DNA of 64,000 bases from Nocardioides luti. Its GTDB lineage: Bacteria > Actinomycetota > Actinomycetes > Propionibacteriales > Nocardioidaceae. The stretch spans positions 3,720,001 through 3,784,000 of the forward strand of contig NZ_JACKXE010000001.1 of NCBI RefSeq assembly GCF_014212315.1, in the 5' to 3' direction. Shown here in pieces: positions 15,467 to 23,735 of this stretch (its first letter is position 1; each line of letters opens with the position of its first letter). The notes beneath the pieces were generated by a model. It ran no database searches. It saw nothing but the letters and a program-made list of their open reading frames with translations, and was not told the DNA's origin. The translations under genes and the position numbers were made by a program.

Positions 15467-16657
15467 ATGACTGCCACCCAGATCAAGCCCAGCACCACGT
15501 CGAAGAAGAAGTCCACCGCCCGCCAGTCGGAGGCGCCCACCGTCCCCGGTGACGACCTCTTCGAGCGGCTCACGCCCGAGCAGCTCGAGGCGTTCGGTGA
15601 CGAGATGGACGCGATCCGCCAGCGGGTCATCTCCCAGCTCGGGGAGGAGGACGCGGCGTACATCCGCAACGTCGTCAAGCGCCAGCGCCAGTTCGAGGTC
15701 GCCGGCCGGGCGCTGTTCTACCTGCCGCCGGCCTGGCCGCTCGCCGTGGCCGCGCTCAGCGTCTCCAAGATCCTCGACAACATGGAGATCGGCCACAACG
15801 TCATGCACGGCCAGTACGACTGGATGGGCGACCCCGGCCTGAACTCCCGGATGTACGAGTGGGACAACGTGTGCCCCTCGGAGCAGTGGAAGTACAGCCA
15901 CAACTACATCCACCACACGTTCACCAACATCCTCGGCAAGGACCGTGACGTGGGGTACGGCATCCTGCGGATGGACGAGGAGCAGCCGTGGCGCCCGTAC
16001 TACCTGGGCAACCCGGTCTACGCGCTGCTGCTGATGACGTTCTTCGAGTGGGGCGTCGCGATGCACGACCTCGAGGTCGAGAACATCGTGGCCGGCAAGC
16101 GCAGCATCGCCGACAACAAGCCGCTCTACCCGGGCCTGATGCGCAAGATCCGCAATCAGGCGCTCAAGGACTACCTGCTGTTCCCCGCGCTGACCGGTCC
16201 GCTCTTCCCGCTGACCCTCGCGGGCAACGCGACGGCGAACCTGGTCCGGAACATCTGGGCCTTCAACATCATCTTCTGCGGCCACTTCCCGGCCGGGGTC
16301 TCGACCTTCTCCCAGGAGGAGTGCGAGGACGAGTCGCGCGGGCACTGGTACTACCGCCAGCTGCTCGGCTCGGCCAACATCACGGGCAGCAAGCTCTTCC
16401 ACGTGATGACCGGCAACCTGTCGCACCAGATCGAGCACCACCTGTTCCCGGACCTGCCGGCGCGCCGCTACCCCGAGATCGCCGACGAGGTCCGCGAGAT
16501 CTGCGAGCGGTACGGCATCGCCTACAACACCGGCCCGCTCGGTCGCCAGCTCGCCAGCGTCGCGAAGAAGATCTGCCGCCTGGCGCTGCCCGACCGGCTC
16601 ACCGGTCGCGGGTCCCGGGACGCGGACGTGGTGGCCGACGACGCCGTCGCGGCCTGA
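15467..16657 (+). CDS. Membrane fatty-acid (acyl-CoA delta-9) desaturase, DesA3/DesC-like
   Basis: A 396-residue integral-membrane di-iron desaturase. Histidine boxes are HNVMH (about 107-111), HNYIHH (about 145-150) and HQIEHH (about 321-326), with hydrophobic segments between them. It introduces a cis double bond into acyl-CoA or lipid acyl chains using O2 and electrons from the preceding reductase. A Lys/Ser/Thr-rich N-terminal extension of some 25 residues is probably disordered. Repression by the divergent TetR protein is expected when unsaturated acyl-CoA is plentiful (inference from DesT). Confidence 0.93.
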   Translation: MTATQIKPSTTSKKKSTARQSEAPTVPGDDLFERLTPEQLEAFGDEMDAIRQRVISQLGEEDAAYIRNVVKRQRQFEVAGRALFYLPPAWPLAVAALSVSKILDNMEIGHNVMHGQYDWMGDPGLNSRMYEWDNVCPSEQWKYSHNYIHHTFTNILGKDRDVGYGILRMDEEQPWRPYYLGNPVYALLLMTFFEWGVAMHDLEVENIVAGKRSIADNKPLYPGLMRKIRNQALKDYLLFPALTGPLFPLTLAGNATANLVRNIWAFNIIFCGHFPAGVSTFSQEECEDESRGHWYYRQLLGSANITGSKLFHVMTGNLSHQIEHHLFPDLPARRYPEIADEVREICERYGIAYNTGPLGRQLASVAKKICRLALPDRLTGRGSRDADVVADDAVAA

Positions 16658-16667
16658 GGATGGACGC

Positions 16668-16871
16668 ATGAGCGACCACCTCAGCAAGGGCGAGATCCGC
16701 AAGGACGCCGTGCAGGGCGCCGTCCAGGCCGCTGCCACGACCGTGGGCCAGGTGACCTCGATCCTCACCGGCGCCGTCCGCGACGTGGCCGAGGCCCTGG
16801 GCGGCTTCGCCACGGAGATCTTCGAGATCCGTGACTCCGCGCGGAAGGCCGCCGGCGACCACGAGGAGTGA
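16668..16871 (+). CDS. Small amphipathic helical protein after the desaturase, function unknown
   Basis: A 67-residue protein, 10 bp downstream of the desaturase gene with GAGGATGG before its ATG, so part of the same transcript. It is Ala-rich and largely helical (AVQGAVQAAATTVGQVTSILTGAVRDVAEALGG broken into heptad-like stretches) with charged ends and no Cys or signal peptide. It has the look of a phasin-like or membrane-surface helix. I do not recognise a family; a role with the desaturase is inferred only from position. Confidence 0.6.
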   Translation: MSDHLSKGEIRKDAVQGAVQAAATTVGQVTSILTGAVRDVAEALGGFATEIFEIRDSARKAAGDHEE

Positions 16872-16889
16872 CGTCCGGTCCAGACCTGT

Positions 16890-16915
16890 GGTTCGGGTCA
16901 CCCGGGCGGGGGTAC
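16890..16915 (+). promoter_or_regulatory. Sigma-F/sigma-B-type promoter upstream of the first STAS gene
   Basis: GTT at 16891-16893 (within GGTTCG), 16 bp, GGGTAC at 16910-16915. This fits the GNNT/GTTT-N14-16-GGGTAC consensus of actinobacterial SigF/SigB. It lies about 55 bp upstream of the STAS start at 16971. Confidence 0.55.
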
Positions 16916-16970
16916 GAGTCGGTCCTCGGGGACGGGGGTTCAGGTTTCGCACCGGACCGTGGGAGGGCTC

Positions 16971-17255
16971 ATGGACACGACCTTTGCAACGCACTACGAC
17001 CCGGGCACGAGCACGCTCGAGCTCACCGGGACGTTCGACCACGCTGCCTGGGCGCTGGTCGACGCCGAGATCGACCGCGCGTTCCGGCGTACGGCGTGCC
17101 GGCTGACGATCGACCTGTCCCGCGCCACCGACGTGCCGCCGCACGCGGTCGGGCGCCTCGTCCACCTCTGCAACTGCGCCTACCCCGGCACCATCGTGCG
17201 GGTCGCCTCGCGCTCGCGTGCCGCCGTGCAGGTGCCCGCGCCTGTCGCTGCCTGA
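16971..17255 (+). CDS. STAS-domain protein lacking the phospho-acceptor residue
   Basis: A 94-residue single STAS domain (strand-helix pattern TLELTGTFDHAAWALVDAEI, then RLTIDLSRATDVPPHAVGRL). In SpoIIAA/RsbV antagonists the loop after the third strand holds a phosphorylated Ser/Thr (D-S/T-x-G/A-L); here it reads DVPPHAV, with no Ser or Thr. If it binds the RsbW-like anti-sigma it could not be switched off by the usual phosphorylation. The start at ATG16971 has GGGAGG 5-10 bp upstream; a GTG at 16959 is less likely. Confidence 0.7.
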   Translation: MDTTFATHYDPGTSTLELTGTFDHAAWALVDAEIDRAFRRTACRLTIDLSRATDVPPHAVGRLVHLCNCAYPGTIVRVASRSRAAVQVPAPVAA

Positions 17256-17276
17256 CGACGTCCGCTCGGGCGCGCC

Positions 17277-17879
17277 TCAGCCGAACGACATCCGGAAGCC
17301 GGCCATCCGCACGGACGCGACCGCGCGCTGGCCGCGCAGCCAGCCGAGCGGGCCGTCGCCGGCGAACTCCCAGGTGCCGCGGCACGGCAGCGTCCTGGCC
17401 GAGCCGCGCATCGTGGCGGTCCGCTCCTCGCCGCCGGTCTCGGCGATGCCGGGCTGCCAGGTGCCGCCCCTGAAGGGGAGGCGTACGGCGGCCCGGGAGA
17501 CGTCCGTGAAGCGCGCGTGTGCGATCGGGCGGCGCTCGGCGCTGGCCGACCACTCGGTCCGGCAGAGCGGGCCGGTGTGCGAGGACTCCAGGGTGAAGTC
17601 GCACAGGTCCTTGGGGATCGCCCACAGCTCCCGGCCGCCGAGCATGGAGGCGGGGGAGTCGACCCAGATGTTGCTGATCGAGACCCGCCGGCCGTGCTCG
17701 TCGGAGCGCACCGGGTGCGCCACGAGGAGCTCGGAGTAGGTCAGCGAGCTGCCCTCCTCGTAGCTCACGAAGGCGGCGCCGTGGATCCCGTCGGGGTGCC
17801 CGGCCACGCCCTTCACGCGGAAGAGCGAGAGCCACATCTGGCCGACCATGGGCCAGGGGGCGGGGGGATAGGTGCTCAT
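17277..17879 (-). CDS. Acetoacetate decarboxylase-like (ADC superfamily) protein
   Basis: A 200-residue protein with the ADC-fold signature SPASMLGGRELWAIPKDLCDF (split here as GGRELWAIPK plus DLCDF), where the Lys aligns with the Schiff-base lysine region of acetoacetate decarboxylases. It also has AFVSYEEGSSLTYSELL, typical of the barrel. Many ADC-superfamily proteins are not decarboxylases of acetoacetate, so the reaction is open. It is transcribed from an apparent leaderless promoter and has no partner gene in the same direction except DUF6104 further along. Confidence 0.72.
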   Translation of the reverse strand: MSTYPPAPWPMVGQMWLSLFRVKGVAGHPDGIHGAAFVSYEEGSSLTYSELLVAHPVRSDEHGRRVSISNIWVDSPASMLGGRELWAIPKDLCDFTLESSHTGPLCRTEWSASAERRPIAHARFTDVSRAAVRLPFRGGTWQPGIAETGGEERTATMRGSARTLPCRGTWEFAGDGPLGWLRGQRAVASVRMAGFRMSFG

Positions 17880-17885
17880 GCCCCC

Positions 17886-17891
17886 ACCCTG
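17886..17891 (-). promoter_or_regulatory. -10 element (CAGGGT) for the ADC-like gene
   Basis: On the minus strand CAGGGT, 6 bp, then ATG at 17879; +1 would be the start codon. Confidence 0.45.
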
Positions 17892-17907
17892 TCAGGCGCC
17901 GGGGCGC

Positions 17908-18084
17908 TCAGTCGTCAGGATCGTCGAGCCGGGCCAGCCACGTGGCGAACCTCTCGACCGGCGTCTCGAACTCCGGGTGCGTGTCGGTGAACTCCTGCAG
18001 GCGCTCGGCGAGCCACGCCAGGGTGACCTCCTCGTCACCCCGGCGCTTCTCGAGCTCCTCGATGCCGCGATCGGTGAAGTACAT
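17908..18084 (-). CDS. DUF6104 family small protein
   Basis: A 58-residue acidic, soluble protein starting MYFTDRGIEELEKRRGDEEV, the recognised start of a short family that sits next to the 2-oxoglutarate dehydrogenase gene in many actinobacteria (recalled as DUF6104). Two helices (VTLAWLAERLQEFTD and VERFATWLARL) are evident. ATG18084 is preferred to an ATG at 18111 because of family length and the AGGAGGAAGAG sequence 7-17 bp upstream. A role with Kgd is suggested only by conserved proximity. Confidence 0.75.
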   Translation of the reverse strand: MYFTDRGIEELEKRRGDEEVTLAWLAERLQEFTDTHPEFETPVERFATWLARLDDPDD

Positions 18085-18112
18085 GGTGGTTGCTCTTCCT
18101 CCTGCGCTCACG

Positions 18113-18170
18113 GTGTCTCGACACGGCGGTCGCGGCCTCGCAGGCTCGGCCGCGCGCCTGCTCGACCTCC
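18113..18170. repeat. Dispersed intergenic element, copy 1
   Basis: GTCTCGACACGG (18115-18126) followed 30 bp later by CCTGCTCGACC (18157-18167), with an internal GCGGCC/GGCCGC hairpin. The same two blocks, closer together, occur at 55295-55336. Both copies lie in intergenic DNA. Confidence 0.55.
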
Positions 18171-18183
18171 CTGAGATCCGGAT

Positions 18184-18204
18184 CCGTCCTCGTTCCTCGG
18201 ACGG
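18184..18204 (-). terminator. Putative terminator of kgd
   Basis: CCGTCC (18184-18189) and GGACGG (18199-18204) form a 6-bp stem with a 9-base loop, 7 bp beyond the kgd stop. Confidence 0.45.
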
Positions 18205-18210
18205 CTCCGC

Positions 18211-21200
18211 TCAGTGAAATGCCCGGTCGAGCAGGTCCTTCTGCTCGGCCGTGTGCCGCTTGACGGTGCCGACGGACGGCGAGGACGAGGCCTCCCGGGT
18301 GACCGGCTCGACCTGGGCGTCGACCTCGGGCCACACGTTGAGCGCGTAGTGCGGCCACGGGCCCATGTTCGAGGGCTCGTCCTGCACCCAGCGGACCGCC
18401 TTGAGGTGCGGGTAGCGGGCGATCTCGGCCTTGATCTCGTCGATCGGGCGCGGGTAGAGCTGCTCCACGCGCGCGATCGCGAACCGCTCCGGGTTCTCGC
18501 GCTTGGCCCGGTCGACCATCAGGTCCCACGTCACCCGGCCCGAGCACAGCAGCAGCGTGTCGACCTTGTCCTGGTCGGCCGCGGCGTCGCCGATGAAGGG
18601 GCGGAACGTCCCGCTGGTGAAGTCGGACGGCTGCGAGGCCGCCTCCTTGCGCTTGAGCATCGACTTCGGGGTGAAGACGATCAGCGGGCGGTGCTCCTCG
18701 CCGAGCGAGTGCTGCCGCAGCAGGTGGAAGTACGACGCGGGCGTGGACGGCTGGGCGACGACGAAGGCCTCGTCGGCGCACATCGCCATGAACCGCTCGA
18801 TCCGGGCGGAGGAGTGGTCCGGGCCCTGGCCCTCGTAGCCGTGCGGCAGCAGCAGCACGACGCCGGACTCCTGGCGCCACTTGGTCTTGCCGGCGGTGAT
18901 GAACTCGTCGATGACGGTCTGGGCGCCGTTGACGAAGTCGCCGAACTGCGCCTCCCAGAGGACGAGCGCCTCGGGACGGGCCACGGAGTAGCCGTACTCG
19001 AAGCCGAGGGCGGCGTACTCGCTGAGCAGCGAGTCGTAGACGTAGAACTTGGCCTGGTCCTCGGTCAGCGAGGTCAGCGGCGTCCACTCGTCCGCGTTGA
19101 GCCGGTCGATGATCGTCGCGAACCGCGAAACGAAGGTGCCACGGCGGGAGTCCTGGCCGGCCAGGCGGACCGGGCGGCCCTCCATGAGCAGCGCGCCGAA
19201 GGCGAGGATCTCGCCGGTGCCCCAGTCGATCGGCCCCTCGGTGATCGCGGCGGCCCGGCGCTGCAGCTGCGGCATCACCTTCGGGTGGACGGTGAAGCCC
19301 TCGGGCGGCGTGACGTAGGCGTCGGAGATCCGCTTGAGGACGTCGACGGACACGGCCGTCTCCGTCTCGCCGGCCGGCTTGTCCGGGTAGTCCGGGACGG
19401 TCGTCCACTCGGACGGCTGGCTGCTGGCCTCGCGCACCTCGGTGAAGACGCGCTCGAGCTGCTGCTGGTAGTCGCGCAGGACCTGCTCGGCCTCCTCGAT
19501 CGTGATGTCGCCACGACCGATGAGGGACTCGGTGTAGAGCTTGCGGACCGAGCGCTTCTGCTCGATCAGGTCGTACATCAGCGGCTGGGTGTACGACGGG
19601 TCGTCACCCTCGTTGTGACCGCGACGGCGGTAGCAGACGAGGTCGATGACGACGTCCTTGTTGAACGCCTGGCGGTACTCGAAGGCGAGCCGGGCCACCC
19701 GGATGCACGCCTCGGGGTCGTCGCCGTTCACGTGGAAGATCGGCGCCTGGACCATGCGGGCGACGTCGGTGCAGTAGAGCGACGAGCGCGAGGAGCCGGG
19801 CGAGGTGGTGAAGCCGACCTGGTTGTTGACGACCACGTGGATGGTGCCGCCGGTGCGGTAGCCGCGCAGCTGGGAGAGGTTGAGCGTCTCCGCGACCACG
19901 CCCTGGCCGGCGAACGCCGCGTCGCCGTGCACGAGCAGCGGCAGCACGGGGAACTCGCCGCCGCGGTTGAGCACGTCCTGCTTGGCGCGGGCGATGCCCT
20001 CGAGCACGGGGTCGACGGCCTCGAGGTGGGACGGGTTCGCGGCCACGGAGACCTTGATCTTGTCCTTCGAGCCCGCGACGAACTCGCCCTCGGCGCCGAG
20101 GTGGTACTTCACGTCGCCGGAGCCCTGGACCGTGCGCGGGTCGATGTTGCCCTCGAACTCGCGGAAGATCTGGGAGTACTTCTTGCCGACGATGTTGGCG
20201 AGCACGTTGAGGCGGCCGCGGTGGGCCATGCCGATCGCGACCTCGTCGAGGTGCGCCTCGGCGGCGGCCTCGCAGAGCTCGTCGAGCACGGGGACCGTGG
20301 TCTCGCCACCCTCGAGGCTGAAGCGCTTCTGGCCGACGAACTTCGTCTGCAGGAACGTCTCGAAGGCCTCGGCCTGGTTGAGCTTCAGCAGGATGCGGAG
20401 CTGCTCCTCGCGGGGCGGCTTCACGTGCGGCTGCTCGACCCGCTCCTGGATCCAGCGGCGCTGCTCGGGATCCATGATGTGCATGTACTCGATGCCGGTC
20501 GTGCGGCAGTACGAGTCGCGCAGGATGCCGAGGATGTTGCGCAGCTTCATGAACGGGCGACCCTTGCCGCCGAACGAGCCGGTGGCGAACTCGCGGTCGA
20601 GGTCCCACAGCGTCAGGCCGTGCTGCTCGATCTCGAGGTCGGGGTGGCTGCGCTGGCGGTACTCGAGCGGGTCGGTGTCGGCCATCATGTGGCCGCGCAC
20701 GCGGTAGGCGTGGATCAGCTCGAGGATCCTGGCCTGCTTGCTGATGTCGTCGTCGTGCGTGGTCGCGATGTCCTTGGACCAGCGGATCGGCTCGTAGGGG
20801 ATCCGCAGCGACCGGAAGATCTCGTCGTAGAAGCCGTCCTCGCCCAGCAGCAGCTGGTGCAGGCGGCGCAGGAACTCGCCGGACAGGGCGCCCTGGATGA
20901 CGCGGTGGTCGTACGTCGAGGTGAGCGTCATGACCTTGCTGACGGCGTTGCGCGTCAGGGTCTCCTCGGAGGCGCCTTGGTACTCGGCGGGGTACTCCAT
21001 CGCGCCGACGCCGATGATCGCGCCCTGGCCCGACATCAGGCGGGGCACCGAGTGCACGGTGCCGATGCCGCCGGGGTTGGTCAGCGAGATGCTGGTGCCC
21101 TGGAAGTCGGCCACGGTGAGCTTGTTGTCGCGCGCCTTGCGCACGACCTCCTCGTAGGCGGTCCAGAAGCCGGCGAAGTCCATCGTCTCGGCGGCCTTGA

Positions 21201-22002
21201 TGCTCGGCACCAGGAGCTGGCGCGAGCCGTCGGGCTTCGGGACGTCGATGGCCAGCCCGAGGTTGATGTGCGCGGGGGTGACGAGGTTGGGCTTGCCGTC
21301 CTTGACCTCGAAGCCGACGTTCATGTCGGGGATCGAGCGCACCGCCTGCACCAGCGCGTAGCCGATGAGGTGCGTGAAGGAGACCTTGCCGCCGCGGGCG
21401 CGGGCGAGGTGGTTGTTGATGACGGTGCGGTTGTCCCAGAGCAGCTTCACCGGCACCGAGCGGACCGACGTCGCGGTCGGCACGGTGAGGGAGGCGTCCA
21501 TGTTCGCCGCCGTGCGCGCGGGCGCTCCGCGCAGGACGGTGTACGTCGGCTCGTCGCTCGCCGCGGCAGGGGCAGCGGTCTTCGACTCCTTGGGCACCGG
21601 GTTGCTGGTGCCCTTGGCGGGCTCGGCGGCCTTCGCGTCGGGGCGCGGCTTGGCCTGGGCGGCCGGCGCGCTCTTGGCCGGCTCGGCCTTGGCGGGCTCG
21701 GCCTTCTCGGGGGCCTTCTCGGGGGCCTTGTCGGCGGCCTTCGGCGCGGCCGCCGGCTTCGACGCGGCCTTCGGGGCCTGCTGCTTCGCGGGCTCGGCGG
21801 CCTTCGCGGGGGCGGAGCCGTTGCCGGCGCCGTTCGCGGTGCCGTTGCTCAGCCCGTGGTCCTTGAAGTACTGGACCCAGGTGGCGTCCACGCTCCCCGG
21901 GTCGGACGTGAACTGGTCGTACATCTCCTCGACCAGCCACTCGTTGGCGCCGAAGTCGGCGGAGGGCTGTTCAGGGGACTGGGGGCCTGACGACTGCGGC
22001 AC
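18211..22002 (-). CDS. kgd: Multifunctional 2-oxoglutarate metabolism enzyme Kgd (E2-E1 fusion of 2-oxoglutarate dehydrogenase)
   Basis: A 1263-residue fusion protein. Residues 1-45 ([20 protein letters not shown]) resemble the E1 N-terminal docking helix. An Ala/Lys/Pro linker (about 60-150) is probably disordered. Next comes an E2-like acyltransferase domain without a lipoyl domain ([15 protein letters not shown], the DHR-x3-G motif), and then a full E1 with thiamine-binding and transketolase-like halves ([34 protein letters not shown] upstream). It catalyses ThDP-dependent oxidation of 2-oxoglutarate with DlaT/Lpd supplied elsewhere. In actinobacteria it is inhibited by the FHA protein GarA/OdhI; that gene is not in the window. 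Length matches Mycobacterium Kgd (about 1230). Confidence 0.95.
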   Translation of the reverse strand: MPQSSGPQSPEQPSADFGANEWLVEEMYDQFTSDPGSVDATWVQYFKDHGLSNGTANGAGNGSAPAKAAEPAKQQAPKAASKPAAAPKAADKAPEKAPEKAEPAKAEPAKSAPAAQAKPRPDAKAAEPAKGTSNPVPKESKTAAPAAASDEPTYTVLRGAPARTAANMDASLTVPTATSVRSVPVKLLWDNRTVINNHLARARGGKVSFTHLIGYALVQAVRSIPDMNVGFEVKDGKPNLVTPAHINLGLAIDVPKPDGSRQLLVPSIKAAETMDFAGFWTAYEEVVRKARDNKLTVADFQGTSISLTNPGGIGTVHSVPRLMSGQGAIIGVGAMEYPAEYQGASEETLTRNAVSKVMTLTSTYDHRVIQGALSGEFLRRLHQLLLGEDGFYDEIFRSLRIPYEPIRWSKDIATTHDDDISKQARILELIHAYRVRGHMMADTDPLEYRQRSHPDLEIEQHGLTLWDLDREFATGSFGGKGRPFMKLRNILGILRDSYCRTTGIEYMHIMDPEQRRWIQERVEQPHVKPPREEQLRILLKLNQAEAFETFLQTKFVGQKRFSLEGGETTVPVLDELCEAAAEAHLDEVAIGMAHRGRLNVLANIVGKKYSQIFREFEGNIDPRTVQGSGDVKYHLGAEGEFVAGSKDKIKVSVAANPSHLEAVDPVLEGIARAKQDVLNRGGEFPVLPLLVHGDAAFAGQGVVAETLNLSQLRGYRTGGTIHVVVNNQVGFTTSPGSSRSSLYCTDVARMVQAPIFHVNGDDPEACIRVARLAFEYRQAFNKDVVIDLVCYRRRGHNEGDDPSYTQPLMYDLIEQKRSVRKLYTESLIGRGDITIEEAEQVLRDYQQQLERVFTEVREASSQPSEWTTVPDYPDKPAGETETAVSVDVLKRISDAYVTPPEGFTVHPKVMPQLQRRAAAITEGPIDWGTGEILAFGALLMEGRPVRLAGQDSRRGTFVSRFATIIDRLNADEWTPLTSLTEDQAKFYVYDSLLSEYAALGFEYGYSVARPEALVLWEAQFGDFVNGAQTVIDEFITAGKTKWRQESGVVLLLPHGYEGQGPDHSSARIERFMAMCADEAFVVAQPSTPASYFHLLRQHSLGEEHRPLIVFTPKSMLKRKEAASQPSDFTSGTFRPFIGDAAADQDKVDTLLLCSGRVTWDLMVDRAKRENPERFAIARVEQLYPRPIDEIKAEIARYPHLKAVRWVQDEPSNMGPWPHYALNVWPEVDAQVEPVTREASSSPSVGTVKRHTAEQKDLLDRAFH

Positions 22003-22051
22003 GACTTGCTTCGCCTCTTCCGGGAGCGCGCGGGGATGAGTTCAGTCCTCA

Positions 22052-22057
22052 AGGCTA
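22052..22057 (-). promoter_or_regulatory. Putative kgd -10 element (TAGCCT)
   Basis: TAGCCT on the minus strand, with TCGGCA 18 bp upstream as a poor -35. It lies 50 bp before the kgd start in the divergent region to the lipoprotein gene. Confidence 0.35.
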
Positions 22058-22142
22058 GACCCACACGCCAGCAAATGCCGAGGGAAGGGTGGCCTTTGGG
22101 GCAGGGTGTTGCGCGAGCCACACGACAGGGAGATTCACGAGC

Positions 22143-22748
22143 ATGAGAACACCCGCCCGAACGGGCGCACCTGTGGCCGCCGTGCTGCTGGTCCTGGCGC
22201 TCCTCGCGGGGGCCTGCAGCGGCGACGACGGGGGCGACGGTCCCGGTGCCGAGGCCTCGGCCACCGCGACCGGCAGCGCCGCGGCCGACGAGCCCGCGCC
22301 GATCACCACCACCGCGTCGCTCGGCGTGCTGACCGGGAAGCTGGGCAGGAAGGACCGGGCCCGCTTCACGAAGGCCGTCACCCGGGTCGTCGACGACTGG
22401 ATCGACGCGGCGTACCTCGACGGGGACTACCCGCGCGGCGACTTCAGGGCCTCCTTCCCGCACTTCACGACCGGCGCCCGCGCCGAGGCGCTCCGTGAGA
22501 GGGACCTGATGACCAACCAGGACGTCGGCCGCCGCATCGACGGCGTCACCGCGACCCGCCGGGTGCTGCACATCGACGCACTCGTGGTGCGCCACCGGCC
22601 GGTCGGGGCCACGGCTCGCTTCGTCCTGCGGCTGCGCACGACCGGCGACCTCGAGCGCCGCATCGAGGTGGCCGGCCGCCTCTTCCTCACCCAGCACCAC
22701 GGCTGGCGGATCTTCGGCTACGACGTCCACAAGGGAGCCCTGACGTGA
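22143..22748 (+). CDS. Putative secreted lipoprotein, function unknown
   Basis: A 201-residue protein with a 25-residue signal (basic MRTPAR, hydrophobic VAAVLLVLALLAGAC) ending in a lipobox-like LAGAC; the presumed lipid-bearing Cys is followed by an acidic, disordered SGDDGGDG linker. The mature part (about 60-200) is a mixed alpha/beta domain with no family I recognise; the size and position resemble Mce-associated or NTF2-like extracytoplasmic domains. The start has AGGGAG upstream. It overlaps the LCP gene by GTGA, so a cell-envelope role is likely. Confidence 0.65.
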   Translation: MRTPARTGAPVAAVLLVLALLAGACSGDDGGDGPGAEASATATGSAAADEPAPITTTASLGVLTGKLGRKDRARFTKAVTRVVDDWIDAAYLDGDYPRGDFRASFPHFTTGARAEALRERDLMTNQDVGRRIDGVTATRRVLHIDALVVRHRPVGATARFVLRLRTTGDLERRIEVAGRLFLTQHHGWRIFGYDVHKGALT

Positions 22749-23674
22749 GCACGCCCCACCCGCGCCGGAGCACCCGCTACCCGCGCCTGCTCCGCTGGGC
22801 CGCCCTCGCGGCCGTCCTCGGTCTGGCCGCGCTGGTCGTGCCGGCCTCCGCGGTGAAGCCGACCGAGGTCGCGCTGGTGAAGGTGCACCGCGGCTCCGGG
22901 GTCGACGTGAGCCCGGACGTCGTGTGGATCCTCGCGGTCGGCTCCGACGCGCGGCCGGGGGAGAACATGACGCGCACCCGCGGCGACGCCCTCCAGCTGA
23001 TCGGGATGAACACCCGCACCGGGGCGGCCGCCGCCATCGGCGTACCCCGCGACTCCTACGTCTCGATCCCCGGCCACGGCTACGACAAGATCAACGCCGC
23101 GCTGTACTTCGGCGGCCCCGACCTCCTCGGGCAGGCGGTCGGCAACCTGGTGGGCATCCAGCCGGACTACGTGTTCGTGTCGCGCTTCCCGTTCTTCATC
23201 GACATGGTGCGCTCGATCGGCGGCATCGAGGTGCGCAACCCGGTCGCCTTCGCGGACACCTACCTCAAGCCGAAGGGCTTCCGGGCCGGGCGCATCCACC
23301 TGAGCGGGTACGACGCCATGGCGTTCGCCCGCACGCGCCACGACCTCATCCGCGGGGACTTCGACCGCTCCGCCAACCAGCAGCGGGTGCTGCGCGGCAT
23401 CCAGGCCAAGGTGCGGGCCCGCGCGGACCGGCCCGGCTTCATCGAGCGCGGCGTGATGAACGTGATGGAGCACCTCTACACCGACCTGCCGCCGGCCGAG
23501 CTGTTCCGGCTCGCGCAGGCGATGGCCCAGGTGGAGCCCGCGAAGATCACCACCTGCGTCGTCCAGGGCAGCATCGGCGAGGCAGGCGGAGCCAGCATCG
23601 TGCGGCCGTTCACCAGCCAGGCGCGGATGCTCGGCAACGAGGCCCGCAAGGACGCGACGCTCGAGCACTGCTGA
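22745..23674 (+). CDS. LytR-CpsA-Psr (LCP) family cell-wall glycopolymer ligase
   Basis: A 309-residue membrane-anchored protein: short cytoplasmic tail, one transmembrane helix (about 18-36), then the extracellular LCP domain with GSDARPGENMTRTRGDAL (pyrophosphate-binding Arg/Asp), IGVPRDSYVSIPGHGYDKINAA-like segment, and AFARTRHDLIRGDFDRSANQQRVL. LCP proteins transfer polyprenyl-linked glycopolymers to peptidoglycan (teichoic acid, arabinogalactan or capsule). GTG start overlapping the lipoprotein stop. The WecA homologue at 42036 would make suitable lipid-linked precursors. Confidence 0.9.
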   Translation: MSTPHPRRSTRYPRLLRWAALAAVLGLAALVVPASAVKPTEVALVKVHRGSGVDVSPDVVWILAVGSDARPGENMTRTRGDALQLIGMNTRTGAAAAIGVPRDSYVSIPGHGYDKINAALYFGGPDLLGQAVGNLVGIQPDYVFVSRFPFFIDMVRSIGGIEVRNPVAFADTYLKPKGFRAGRIHLSGYDAMAFARTRHDLIRGDFDRSANQQRVLRGIQAKVRARADRPGFIERGVMNVMEHLYTDLPPAELFRLAQAMAQVEPAKITTCVVQGSIGEAGGASIVRPFTSQARMLGNEARKDATLEHC

Positions 23675-23692
23675 GCCCGCGCCGACGTACGA

Positions 23693-23724
23693 ACGACCCC
23701 CCGACCAGCAGGTCGGGGGGTCGT
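23693..23724. terminator. Strong bidirectional terminator
   Basis: ACGACCCCCCGACC (23693-23706) pairs perfectly with GGTCGGGGGGTCGT (23711-23724) around a 4-base AGCA loop, between two convergent genes. Confidence 0.9.
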
Positions 23725-23735
23725 CCGCGTGGGGA

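Noticed and set aside
14306-16813. An 835-codon minus-strand ORF opposite the ferredoxin reductase and desaturase
   Set aside because: Shadow frame; the plus strand has complete Fe-S, FAD and His-box motifs.
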